Shown here: positions 44,896-56,168 of the stretch, one piece after another
How the letters are laid out: each line of letters begins with the position of its first letter
Position numbering within the stretch: the stretch's first letter is position 1
Program-made: the position numbers and the translations under genes
Assembly (NCBI GenBank): GCA_963693085.1
Contig: OY856412.1
Location: forward strand, 1,126,557,744-1,126,621,743
DNA length: 64,000 nt
Source of the DNA: Alisma plantago-aquatica
Taxonomy: Eukaryota; Streptophyta; Magnoliopsida; Alismatales; Alismataceae
Reading direction: 5' to 3'
Notes under the pieces: generated by a model
Databases searched by the model: none
The model's input: the letters and a program-made list of their open reading frames with translations, nothing else
Told to the model about the DNA's origin: nothing

Positions 44896-47800
44896 TACCC
44901 AAGCAAACAGCCTCGGGGCTAGAGATAACATGAGCGATAGCAACTGCCTTATCGCAATTTGAGTTATCCTCTTGTTGGTTTTATCTACGGTGAGGGAGGA
45001 TTGGGATGCATCCTTCATGGTCTATCAGCATTTGAGTGTTTCGATGTTTGATGTTGTCTCATATGCAACAATGACTCTATTATGGATCTACCTTTATTTT
45101 GTTCGCTTCTTCCCATCCTATTCTTGAAAAAAAATACAATTTTATTTTTTATGGACTTAAATTGGATCTTTTAACAATTTACCTTTTCAGTTTGAGGAGG
45201 TTCTTTTATTACTAGTTTTACTAGTTAGATATGTAAAGGAGTGTTTTTTATATCATATCCACCATTTTCTCCAAAAAATATTCAAATTTGGCCAAAAGCA
45301 TATCATTAGTGTCGATGAACGGATGAATGAGATGGACATAGATTTAAAAGATTGGCAATGAAGATTAGTTGTTGGGGTCCTAGTGTCACCAAGTTAGGAT
45401 ATCCAATAACAAAATTATGTGTATGTTGCATCTTTGCTTGACCTAGCAATGAGATAGGTGAGATTAGTTCTCAAGAAAAAGGCTAGCAAGGAATATTATA
45501 GGCATATCCCTCGGTTGTTAGTGATTGGCATGCTTGCTCACATAATGGGGATGAAATTGGTTTTGTGTATCATGCCTATTATGATTTCTCATAGAGAGAC
45601 AGTTCCTTCACTTGTGTAACAAACCAAAATTTAAGTAATATTTATTATTATTATGTCCAAATTTATAAATCATATTATTTAATATTAAAATATTTATTTT
45701 CTTGAATATGATCTACAATAAAGGTTAATTTAATATTAAGTGATAATTTAACATTTAATATATATTTGGAGAAATAACTCATTTACATCATCAATCTATG
45801 TCTAGCATGACTTTTAAATCATTAGTGTAATAATACCTAAATTATTCTAAGAACCCAATATATTATTTTATTTATGTGAAATAATGTATAAATGCTCTTT
45901 CTTAAATTTAGCAGTCAAAGCATAAAAGGCTAATTAATAATGTATTAAATTACTAAATTATGCATTAGTAATAAATCATGGCATTTAATTTATACAAGTC
46001 ATTTAAAATTTTATCAAAATGTTAGATATATAAGTATATAGTTTATGGTTTTATATTAGAGAGTGCATGGACCGTTATACTCTTCTAGAGTCATAAATGT
46101 CGAATAATATTCTTGACTAATTAATGGTCCACAATATTCCCAAATAATAAGTTTATAATTTATCTGTATACATCAAGGTCCAATACACCATTCTCTAACA
46201 TTTGGCATCAATCTGACTTTGTTTACCCATTCATTTAATTTCTTAAATTATTCACTCTAATCACATTTGATTGACATTGATGACTTTGCTCCTCCGCACA
46301 TGTAACAATTGTGTCACCCCCTCCATCTTCTTGCCCTAAACGCTTGTTGTGCCTAGAAACATAAATGCAGGAAGTTGTTCCTCTTCCTTCTCTCTTTACC
46401 TTCTCTTTCTCTTCTCTTCTTTGTCCTCTATTTCTTCTCATTCTCCATCCTTCTTCCATGATCTACAACCATAGTTGCCACCATGTTTCTTCTTCTTGTT
46501 GCTCTCATGGCGGTGCTCCATGCAAAGATAGCAACCACTAACTTTCAATCTGCCTACTAGCACAAAGCCCATGATCCTCTTCCTTTTCTTCCCTTCTCCG
46601 TCATGTTGTCATGCAACCTAGTCACCCTAGGTCCTACTTCCCCCTATGCACCAACCATAATGAAGAAAAACATTCGTGGTCCCTAGGAGATGTGGTTATC
46701 TGCTACGCTGACTACCACCAAAGCTTCTGATCATCGAGGCATGGATCTTCTCTTCCTTCATCTCTATAGTTCTACAACCTCCTCCTCCCCTTTTAAATAG
46801 ACTCCATGATGGCCTGAGACTCAACTCCAAAAACCCATTGACCTGCTGAACTAGGAGACTTACACACTTGAGCATCACCTGTACCTATCCTCGTCGATGG
46901 AGGCTCTGATGGCAATGAGAAGTGTCTCCTCTCCCCACCACCAGGGCTATTGTCAACTAGAAACCTTCTTCTACATCTATTCCTACCTTCTCCATGGTTT
47001 CGTCTTTTCTAGCAAGGAGAGGTCTACAAAAGCACCCCTCATGGAAGGAAGCTTCTGTCTAATGCCAACAACAAGCCTAACACTTACCGAGGAATACCAC
47101 GCTACCAAGCAATTTCTCTCCTTATAGCTCACTTGATTCATATCTACACCTTCTTCTCCATGTGTTCTTGTCATCCTCTTACTTGGAGTCTACTATAGAT
47201 TTACAACACACAACATGGAATAAGCATCGGCCCATGGCTAAAGGAAAGCATAGCATGGACTAGAGGAATCTACAATGCAATCAACTTCAATCTAGTGAAC
47301 CTCCTGATTTGTAATTTTTTATCCTCACACACCACTTTCTTCTCCTCATGGCCTCTTGATATGGTGTAAGTCTATAACATCCACATGGCCTAATCTAGCT
47401 ACTAATCAACTGGTAATGCACCACATATATTGAAATCAAGAAAAAGAGACCTAGATAATGATCTACATATGTATAACTTCATCCAAATCCATCTCATGTT
47501 GTTAACACTAAATCTAAATAGCCTAAACAACCATTTCTTACCCAGCAATATACATACACATGACCTCCTTATCTTTTGAGTTCAATGTTACATGCACATG
47601 TTAGATTTACTTACATGTATGTTTGCATCATTATCCAATTAGGAGCTAATGAACCTAAGAAACTTCTCATAAATTGCTTGGTCTATTTCAACATCCCATT
47701 ATCTTCCCTAAATGATACTAGTTGACATTTTAAGAAATAAGACATAAAATTTATGTATCTGTATCAAACCAAACAAGTATACTTGATAAAATAAACATAT

Positions 47801-49727
47801 TTAGATTAATCTCACTATCATACGTGGTGTATATGATACATTGAAACCTAATTTAAGACATGTCTCTTATTAGTGGCTTACCCAATGTAACCACCATGAT
47901 ACATTGCATGATGGATGATAATTCATATATTTTACCCATCCATAAGATGATCACTTGTCAAAATCTATCAAATCCTATTGTCTACCTAAGTGACTTGTGA
48001 AACCCTCAAACATAATACACCTAAATTAACATGTTTATATTGAATTATTATAGCATATATTTACATCATAACCCTATGTTTGTGAGCGTCAAGAGAATGA
48101 CCCTAATCCACATTCAATTACCAAAATGAGTACTAGGGAATAAAGTTAACTAAACATAGGATAAATCTACAATTTGTACATGTCTGACTAATTCATGTAA
48201 AACATTTTATCTAGGGTGAAATGACATATTTTAAGACTAGTATACAATATTATAACTTGTTATACAATAGCTATTCACTTATCACTTGAGATATTTGGTG
48301 CATTCTTCTCTTTTTATATCCCTTTTTCTATTGCATTATTTTGAATGAGGCACAATTAGTTGTTTATTTTAAATTAAGTAACCTCTTGCAAATATCATTG
48401 AATGTTCATATTATTATCCTATGTTGTTATTGAACTCTTATTCATATTATGACTTAATTATCACTTTTCATATTCCATTATACAAGAAATAGTGACACAT
48501 GCCTAGTATAGTTTAACATATGAGGGGGTATTAGGCCTTAGTTGCACATACCCCTTGGGTTTAGTCCCTAACTTGGGTGTTTGGCCTTAGTTCAACACAT
48601 TCCTTGAGCACAGTCTCTAAATCGGGGGTATTTGGCCATGGTTTCACATACTTCTTTGGTTTAGTTCCTAAATTGATATTTTGTGGTGGTGCAGCTATTG
48701 TTATCCATATTGTCAAAAGTTACTAGTCAGGTGGTTCATATTTATATTTCTTGTTCCATATGTATACATTGTTGCAATTTTATTGTTGGAAAGTTAAAAC
48801 AATTGGTTAAATGAAATTCTTTTGAAATGCCTCATACTCTAAAGTTTGTATAGATATTTATTGCATCTCTAATTGCACTCTATCTACTCTTTTTAATCTT
48901 ATACCACTTGCATCTTATCTTCTCTTCCAAATATTTCTTCCTATTGCCCAAATAACATTTGTGGTACATATCAACATTTGTTGATGTCTCGCTATTTTCT
49001 TGTTAATCTCGAGTATATTCTTATACCCATTTTAGTAATATTTTAATGACTATATAGATTCACATCAGACATAAGGATAGAATATTGTGGACTATTTGGT
49101 TTGATACTTACATTGAGACAGTCAGGTTTTATCCTCTGTAAGTTATCATAAATGGTGTAATCATATGATTTTTAAATACCATGTATTTGATACAATGTAT
49201 AATGATGTTGCCAAATATTTTGTATGATTGATGATGGTTTATTATGATACCTCATTTATCTTTTTATTGCATAACGCTCTGATCCCTTAGGATAAAATTA
49301 TTAACATAGTTCAAATTAATTCTTTATATTAACTAAATAGATAAAAAATTAATTAATGGGATTTCAGTGCTTTATTGCATTAAAGTAAAATGGGGGACCC
49401 CAGAAACTACGTCTCTACAACATGATTATTGAGTGGATGATCATCCTATGGAGTTACATGATGTTTCCAGGATCCAATTAATTTAAATGAGACTTGTGTC
49501 ACTTTTGAGATTAAAAAAGTGCATATTGTTTCATATGACCTTCATATAAATGTTTAGGATGGTTATCATTTACTTTTGTTGTTTGATGTTTCCTATAACA
49601 ATATTTATTTTTTTTATTAGCACAATTTTCATATTTGTAGTAAGAAAAATTGAACCATGCAGTGTGTATCGAGAATCCTCATAATGTCATTATCAAATTT
49701 CATTTAAACATATTGCTCCATAACCCA
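44896..49727. other. AT-rich non-coding DNA, probable retrotransposon debris
   Basis: No frame with recognisable protein features is present in ~4.8 kb. A TGTAACAAACC at 45,617 resembles an LTR start, and 46,230-47,200 is a pyrimidine-rich, GC-richer segment like those inside long LTRs, but no matching end, PBS or target duplication could be found. Short frames at 46,235-47,174 occur on both strands and look accidental. Confidence 0.4.
48526..48685 (+). repeat. Three tandem ~52-bp imperfect units
   Basis: The units share GG(G)TATT.GGCC.TAGTT, then CACATAC or CACATTC, then a GTTTAGTCCCTAA-like end followed by TTGGG, TCGGG or TTGAT. Such units are common inside long gypsy LTRs, which supports the LTR-debris reading of this stretch. 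Confidence 0.7.
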
Positions 49728-49740
49728 TCTATACTATATA
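49728..49740 (+). promoter_or_regulatory. Helitron 5' terminus
   Basis: A|TCTATACTATATA: the insertion site between A and T and the TC start both fit Helitron rules, and the sequence is near-identical to known plant Helitron left ends. Confidence 0.75.
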
Positions 49741-51328
49741 GGAAAGCCTGTTTGGGGTTTTCAATGCAATTTTCACCATCATTTTGTGAAAAATACAAAC
49801 TGGTCCTTAGCTTTGATGTCCTCAATTTTGTGTATAGAAATATGTTATTATTGTTTGGTTCTCTGCAAATTTCACAAGATTTAAACATCTGCCACGAGTT
49901 CTCTGCAACTTTCACAACGATTCTTCCATCTTTTCCCACCGACTTATTGTGGTAGGGTTTCCTATGCGAGAGATCTGGAAAAGATCGTGGTTTGGCTGGC
50001 GATTGATTGGAGTGGTTTGGCGGAGTGATTGTGGGAGATCTGGAAAAGATCGTTGCCAGCAAGCTTAGCCGTCTCGCGGTCATCGCCTGCTATACTAGGT
50101 GGTGAGCTGTTGTGTGGTCTCTATCGACGCTTGACCCTGGGTCTATCAAGATAGTGAAGCCAGTAGTTTCTTATCACAGAGCTCATCAGGTAGCATCTTT
50201 TGGCCTTTCAACGTCATCTTCTTCCTGCCTATCTCTATTCCCTCGCTCTCACCTTACTCCTCCTCTCTGAATTCTTTGTTCAATATAATACCTTAAGCTG
50301 TTCCTTTTTGAACTTCTTCTATTGACTTCTCCTCACCAACTTCTTTTCCTTTCTTAATTCTTCTGCCATCTCCCCTTTCTTTTTTCAGTTATCCTTATTG
50401 CTTCTGTCACCCTCTGTGTTGCTTTGTCGTGCGTCACCTCTTCTTCTCAGTTTCTGCAGATTCCTCTTCAGAGGAGAACTCATCCATTTCCAGTTCGGGT
50501 GTAGGGGTTTTTAATTTGGCCATTTGGGAAAAAATATCTTCCGTTTTATGAGTAACTACGATATATTAAGTTCAGGGAAGATGGTAACGGATTGGCCCTC
50601 TTCATTTAGGTCAATTTCAACTACTTACGATGCTATGCATTTTCTCATTGTAATATTTATCAAAATAACACACTTTGTGGAAACCCACCACCCAATTTAG
50701 CATTTTATGTATTCGAGGTCCGAAAGTACTACAAGTATTGGCATTTTTATTATTAAAATAAAAATATTGAAAATTGCCACAATAATTGGTGCTTTACAGT
50801 TAATGTTGTAATGCAAAGAGCAACAATGTCAAATGAAAAGCGCCAACTATTATGGCATTTTTCAATTTTTTTAGACTGTTATTGTTTGAGTGCTTTCATT
50901 ATTTTGTCGAAGTTGTAGATTAGCTGAATTGGCAATTACTGGTAGACAAATCGTTTTTCTTTTGAATGGATATACTGTTTTTCAAGGCACACAAGGTGTT
51001 GGTACTACTCCATTAATAAAAAATATTCCCATCTAATGGAATTTGTCATTGGGGTTTACTGCTATCGAAATCGAGACCAGTCTTGTGTAAGAAGAAAAAT
51101 ATGATATTCAAGAACTGTTTTGGGTCACATCAAATAAGTAAATTCAGTGGACACTACAAAATCATCTAAAATTCATTTTGACTATTCAATTTTTAATTGA
51201 ATATTAGGTTATTTTTTACTTTTCCTTTATATATCAACAAAAATATTCTGTTGCTAAATGTAAAATAACGTTATAATTAGCTAACTATTTTGAACTTTTT
51301 TGTAATAGGTTGAAAGTTGATTTCACTC
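49741..51328 (+). other. Helitron 5' leader region
   Basis: This is non-coding sequence between the left terminus and the first Rep exon. 49,950-50,520 is GC- and pyrimidine-rich, with a repeated GAGATCTGGAAAAGATCGT (about 49,970 and 50,036). The minus-strand 127-residue frame at 49,700-50,083 crosses the Helitron terminus and is therefore unlikely to be a gene. The region probably holds the promoter and 5' UTR. A relic of a MITE-like sequence is at 50,640-50,920. Confidence 0.45.
50640..50920. repeat. Diverged relative of the 44.3-kb MITE
   Basis: It shares phrases and order with the MITE interior: CACACTTT, GAAA.TGCCAC or GTACTACAA, ATTG.C.TTTTTAT, GGTGCTTT and AAAGTGCCA or AAGCGCCAACTATTATGGC. 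The long inverted arms are lost. It appears to be an old family member inside the Helitron leader. Confidence 0.5.
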
Positions 51329-54300
51329 ATGGCTAGATCATCTTCTCAAGGTTTGTATTTTTAAAACTTACATATTTTTGTTCGTACAAAAGCCATCTGC
51401 AAAGCATGTTCAATAGTAGATTTTTTAATTGATTTCTTATTGTAGAATTTTCATATGTAAGTTAATAGTTTATTATAAATAACAAAAATAAATGTAGTAA
51501 ATATATTTACATTGGTTATAGGTGATTGTAATCATGAGAGAAGTAGGAATCATTTACGGAGTTATCTATCAGATGCTAGGATTCCACAAATAGATCCAAG
51601 TAACTTCCTTGTAAATCTACATATACTAAAATAAAAGTAATATTTAATTATAAATGATGGGTTAACATATGCATATTTCAAAGAATGACATTACTTACGA
51701 TTTCTTCATGTATTTGCATACATTGTAGTGCATACATGTGGTTTGAGGAAAGAGTTATAAACTAAGGGGATCAGATTCCACATTTTCATTCATATTGTTG
51801 GGATTGAAAGTTTAAATTACCAATATTATAATCTATCCCCTCTTACCTTGATGATTTACTAAAAGGAATTTCTAAGGAAGGAAGACATTATCGCAAATAC
51901 ATTCTCCAATACAATAATGTTTTTGCTTTCACATCGATGGGTGTATTGCAAGACACATCAATTATTGATGGAAGAGGTCCTTATCATTTTTGAATTCATG
52001 GACAAATTTATCACCTTATTCATTCACTTTTACCTTATAATGGTAATCAACCTCTATATGCTCAACTTTATGTATATGATATGGAACATGAAGACATCAA
52101 TAGGTGTAAGGTATTTTCAAATAAAAAAGAATGCTCGAAAGTGAATAGATCTATGATTATTAGATTGCAGAAAATGATTAATGACATAAATCTTTATGCT
52201 ATGATATTTCGTTTTGTTAATATGTGGATACAAAATAATTCTATTAATAAACTTTCATTACGTTTGATTGCTAGCAGAAACAATGTTAATGCTCAATATT
52301 CATTACCTACTACGTAAGAATTGACAATGTTAGTTGTTGGTGGAGATTAAGGAATTTTTTTAATGTAGAGACGTTATTGTCTGTCTAAAAGACAACACAT
52401 TAAAAAGAATTAGCAAAAAACATCCTGATTATACGTCATTGTAATATCCATTACTTTTCCCATATGGTGAGGATGGTTGGAGACTTGAGATTCAATGTAA
52501 TCAAAGTGGAAATAACTATAAATGGAAAATAGTCAGCATTCTAGAATTTTATTCATATCAATTGCATGATCATGATGTTGAAAGAAATAATGTTTTACTT
52601 AGAAGTGGAAGGATTTTGTAACAGTTTATAGTTGATGCTTATGTCTGCATTGAATATGATCATTTATCATGGTATAAAAACAATCAGGATAAATTCTAAG
52701 TAGATACATATGCCAATATCAAAGATTCATATTTTTTAGAATTAATAATGCAATGAGTATAGGCAAACATATTATCTTACCGGCATCATTTACAGGAGGA
52801 CCATGATATATGAAACAAAATTTTCATGATGCAATGGCTTTATGTGCATGGGTTGGTCCACCTGATCTTTTCATAACATTCACATGTAATCCAAAATGGT
52901 CTGAAATACATGAATATATCTAACATTTTGGTGGAAAATCAAGTGAAGATCGACTAGTTATTGTATCTAGAATCTTTAATATTAAGTAAAAAAATTAAAA
53001 GATGATATCATTAAGAAGCAACTATTTGGAAAAGTGATTGCATGTATACATATTTATAGTCATTATTTTATTTATATAATATAATAAATATTTTTTTTTA
53101 CTTAGATCTTTCAGTTATAGAGTTCCATAAATGAGGACTACTACACATGCATTTGTTGATCACTCTTGATCATCACAACAAAATTAGATCTGCAGAACAT
53201 GTAGACCATATTATTTTGGCTGAGATACCTGATATTCATGTCGACCCTTTGGCGTATGAAAGTATTTGTAGATGTATGGTTCATGGTCCTTGTGTTGTTT
53301 ATAATGAAAACTCTCTTTGTATGTTTAAAAAAAGATTTAGTAAATTCTATCCAAGAAAATTTAACGAAACAACTACTTTCGATTTAGATGGTTATATAAT
53401 ATACTGAAGAAGAAATAACGGGACAATTCACTTTGAAATCAGTAAGTATAGATAATCGTTGGATTGTACCTCATAATTTTCAATTGTTAAATAAATATGA
53501 TGCACATATAAATGTAGAAATATGTAATCAAGCACAACCTATTAAGTATCTATAAAAATACTTACATAAAGGTCATGATAGAGCTACCGTTTCTATACAA
53601 AATGGGAATGACACAAGTGTTGATGAGATAGTTGCCTATCTAAATTGTCGATATATATCTGCTTCTGAAGCATCATGGAGAATATTTGATTTACATATTC
53701 ATCAATGTAGTCCTTCTGTCTTACGTTTAAATATACATTTACCTAATGAAAATCATGTAACTTTCACAGATGACGGACCAGTTGAAAGTGTAATGAAATG
53801 ACCATTTGTTGAAAAGACTATGTTGACTAAATGGTTCGGAACAAATACAAAAACAAATATTTCTAGAAATTTGACATATGTAAAATTTCCACAATAATGG
53901 ACATGGGATAATAATAAAAAAGTTTGGTCAATATGCAAGGGTGTTTTTTCAATTGGCCGACTCCCCATGATAATCCATGTGTTGGAGAATTTTATTACTT
54001 AAGATTGTTACTATGTAAAGTTCCTGGTGCAAAAAATTATACAATATTAAAACCAGTAAATGGTCATCTATGTAATAATTTTAAAGAAGCATGTCATAAG
54101 ATGGTTTTTATATCAGATATGTCTGAATGGGAATATGCTTTCATTGATGCTATTACATGGGCTACAGCTTGGCAACTACACTATTTATTTTATTCTCTAC
54201 TACTATGCACTGGAATAAACAATCCAAAAAAGATATGGAACAATTACTGGAAATATTTAACTGATGATTTTAGAAATAGAATTCCTATTGATTCTAATAT

Positions 54301-54463
54301 GCCAAAAGAAATAGATGATGAATCAGATTTGAAAAACAAAGTGTTATTACACATTGAAAAAATCTTGAATAAAAATAGAAGGTCTTTAAAAGACTTTGTT
54401 GGGCTTCCATTGCCAATACTCTTAGATGAAAGATTATCAGATAATAGACTAATTTGTGAATAG
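51329..54463 (+). pseudogene. Helitron Rep region (HUH endonuclease) of RepHel, broken
   Basis: This rolling-circle initiator nicks and joins DNA via HxH and tyrosine motifs. A first exon MARSSSQ (51,329-51,350), with an intron to 51,521 and then DCNHERSRNHL, fits the usual short N-terminal exon. A zinc-finger-like stretch CSAYMWFEERV (about 51,725) follows, then KYILQYNNVFAFTSMGV, GRGPYHF, HGQIYHLIHSLLP and YAQLYVYD. The helitron_like_N part reads YPLLFPYGEDGW near 52,450, LPASFTGGP, DLFITFTCNPKWSEI. The HUH motif is intact as GLLHMHLLITL (53,135-53,167), preceded by a TGA where CGA/AGA (Arg) is usual. The tyrosine motif YL*KYLHKGHDRA (53,547-53,585) keeps both Tyr codons around a TAA. A 71-bp intron-like insert lies at 53,044-53,114. 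The final stretch (53,963-54,463) has a frameshift near 53,960 and runs to SLKDF.GLPLP. At least eight stops occur. Confidence 0.85.
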
Positions 54464-54539
54464 TTGATGTATGATCGTATAAATTTATGTGTTGAATTTA
54501 CTGAAAGATATAAGAAGTTAAATACAAAACAACTTCTAA

Positions 54540-55945
54540 TTTTCAATGATATTATTTGATCATGCTACTCTCCTATCGGTTCATTTTTCTTTGTTAGTAG
54601 CAGTGGCGGTACGGGGAAAATATTTTTGTGGAATACATTGGCAACAAAAATTGTGAAGCGATGGCAAAATAATTTTGGTTGTTGCTTTGTCAGAAATTAC
54701 AGCATTATTATTGCCAGTTGGATGCACATCTCATTCTAGATTTAAAATTCCCTTAGAATTGGATGAAAACTCAACATGTGCTATACCATTGAAGTCAGAT
54801 TTGGCTAAGTTGATTCAGAAAACAATGTTGATAATTTGGGATGAAACACCTATGATGAGTAGATATGCATTTGAAGCATTGGATAGAACTTTAAAAGATA
54901 TTATGCATCCTATAAAAGAAAATTCAAAAGATCATTTGTTTGGAGGCATAACTGTTGTTTTAGGTGGTGATTTCAGACAAATTTTACCTGTTATCCCTAA
55001 AGGAGGATGGTCTGATATTACCAATGCAACTATTTGTCAATCCAAACTTTGGAATCAATGTCATATTTATGCACTGTCAACAAATATGTGTGTTGAATAT
55101 ACAAGTACAAACTTTAATGATGATAGAAAAAAAATTTATTGAATGGTTACTAAAAGTAGGTGACGATAACATTCCATATGTACATGTAAATGATGAATAT
55201 CATGATAATTGGATTGAATAACCTCCAGAACTATTGCTAAATGAGCCAACCACTATACAAACTTTAATTGAAAATATTTATCCAAATTTTGATGTGAAGC
55301 ATACAGATCCAAACTACTTCCAAATGTGTGCTATACTTGCACCTAGAAATGATGAAGTTGATGATTTAAATTGTTTGTTGTTAGACCATTTACCAGGAAT
55401 TTCATCCTTATGTTATAGTTTTGACACACAAAGACACTTGATAATAGCAAAACAATTTATCGTACTTTATATTCTGATGAATATTTACATTCTTTGACAT
55501 TTTCAAGTATTCCAAATCACACTATCATTAAAAGTCGGTGCTCCAATTATGCTTTTTCGAAACATAGATTAATCAATAGGACTCTACAATGGAACTAGAT
55601 TAATAGTAAGAATGATTAACCTTCGTGTTTTAGATGCTGAAATTATTACAGGAAGTCATATTAGTGATCGTGTTTATATGCCCCATATTACTTTTACAAA
55701 AAAGAAAACTGGAACACCGTTTATTTTGAAAAGAAGACAATTTCCTATCAGATTAGCTTTTGCTATGACTATAAATAAAAGTCAAGAAAAAACCTTACAA
55801 TCTGTTGGGCTATATTTAAAAACACCTATTTTTTCTCATAGGCAACTATATGTTGTCGTTTCTTGAGTTACGAAAAGAGAAGGTTTGAAAATTATGACAT
55901 GCAATTCCGATGGAATTCCAAAAAATCTTATAAAAATATAGTCTA
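54540..55945 (+). pseudogene. Helitron PIF1-family helicase domain, broken
   Basis: This is the superfamily 1 5'-3' helicase portion of RepHel, which unwinds the element during rolling-circle transposition. Walker A at about 54,602-54,625 reads SGGTGKIF, so the usual Thr of GKT is Ile. After a frameshift near 54,655 the frame from about 54,663 gives ILVVALSEITALLLP, HSRFKIPL, Walker B LIIWDET (54,828-54,848, DE intact), FEALDRTLKDI and VLGGDFRQILPVIPKG. An A8 run near 55,130 shifts the frame. WLLKVGD..I is followed by a TAA at 55,219, then PPELLL, AILAPRNDEVDDLN, LKVGAPIMLFRNID, stop, IGLYNGTRLIV, FAMTINKSQEKTLQ (motif V-like; GQ to EK) and QLYVVVS, where TGA (55,864) replaces the usual Arg of VSRV. 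Family order is complete, but at least two frameshifts and several stops make it a pseudogene. Confidence 0.88.
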
Positions 55946-56168
55946 CAAATAAATATTGCAAAGTGTTATAGACAGATATACAATTACATGAAGTTTATCC
56001 ATAATATAATATAGGTAATCATATCATATTAAATTATATCCTTATTATTATTGATTATGAAATTGTTTATTTTGTTATATATTGTCAAACTTTTCTCAGT
56101 CACACATCCAATTAAAAACCTCCTTCTTAAATGTATTATTCTTATATCTGATTTTATTCTATCCATAG

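Noticed and set aside
45617..49470. Solo LTR beginning TGTAACAAACC
   Set aside because: The start resembles an LTR, but no convincing CA end with matching 5-bp duplication was found.
49700..50083. 127-residue minus-strand protein
   Set aside because: The frame crosses the Helitron 5' boundary at 49,728 and has no recognised features.
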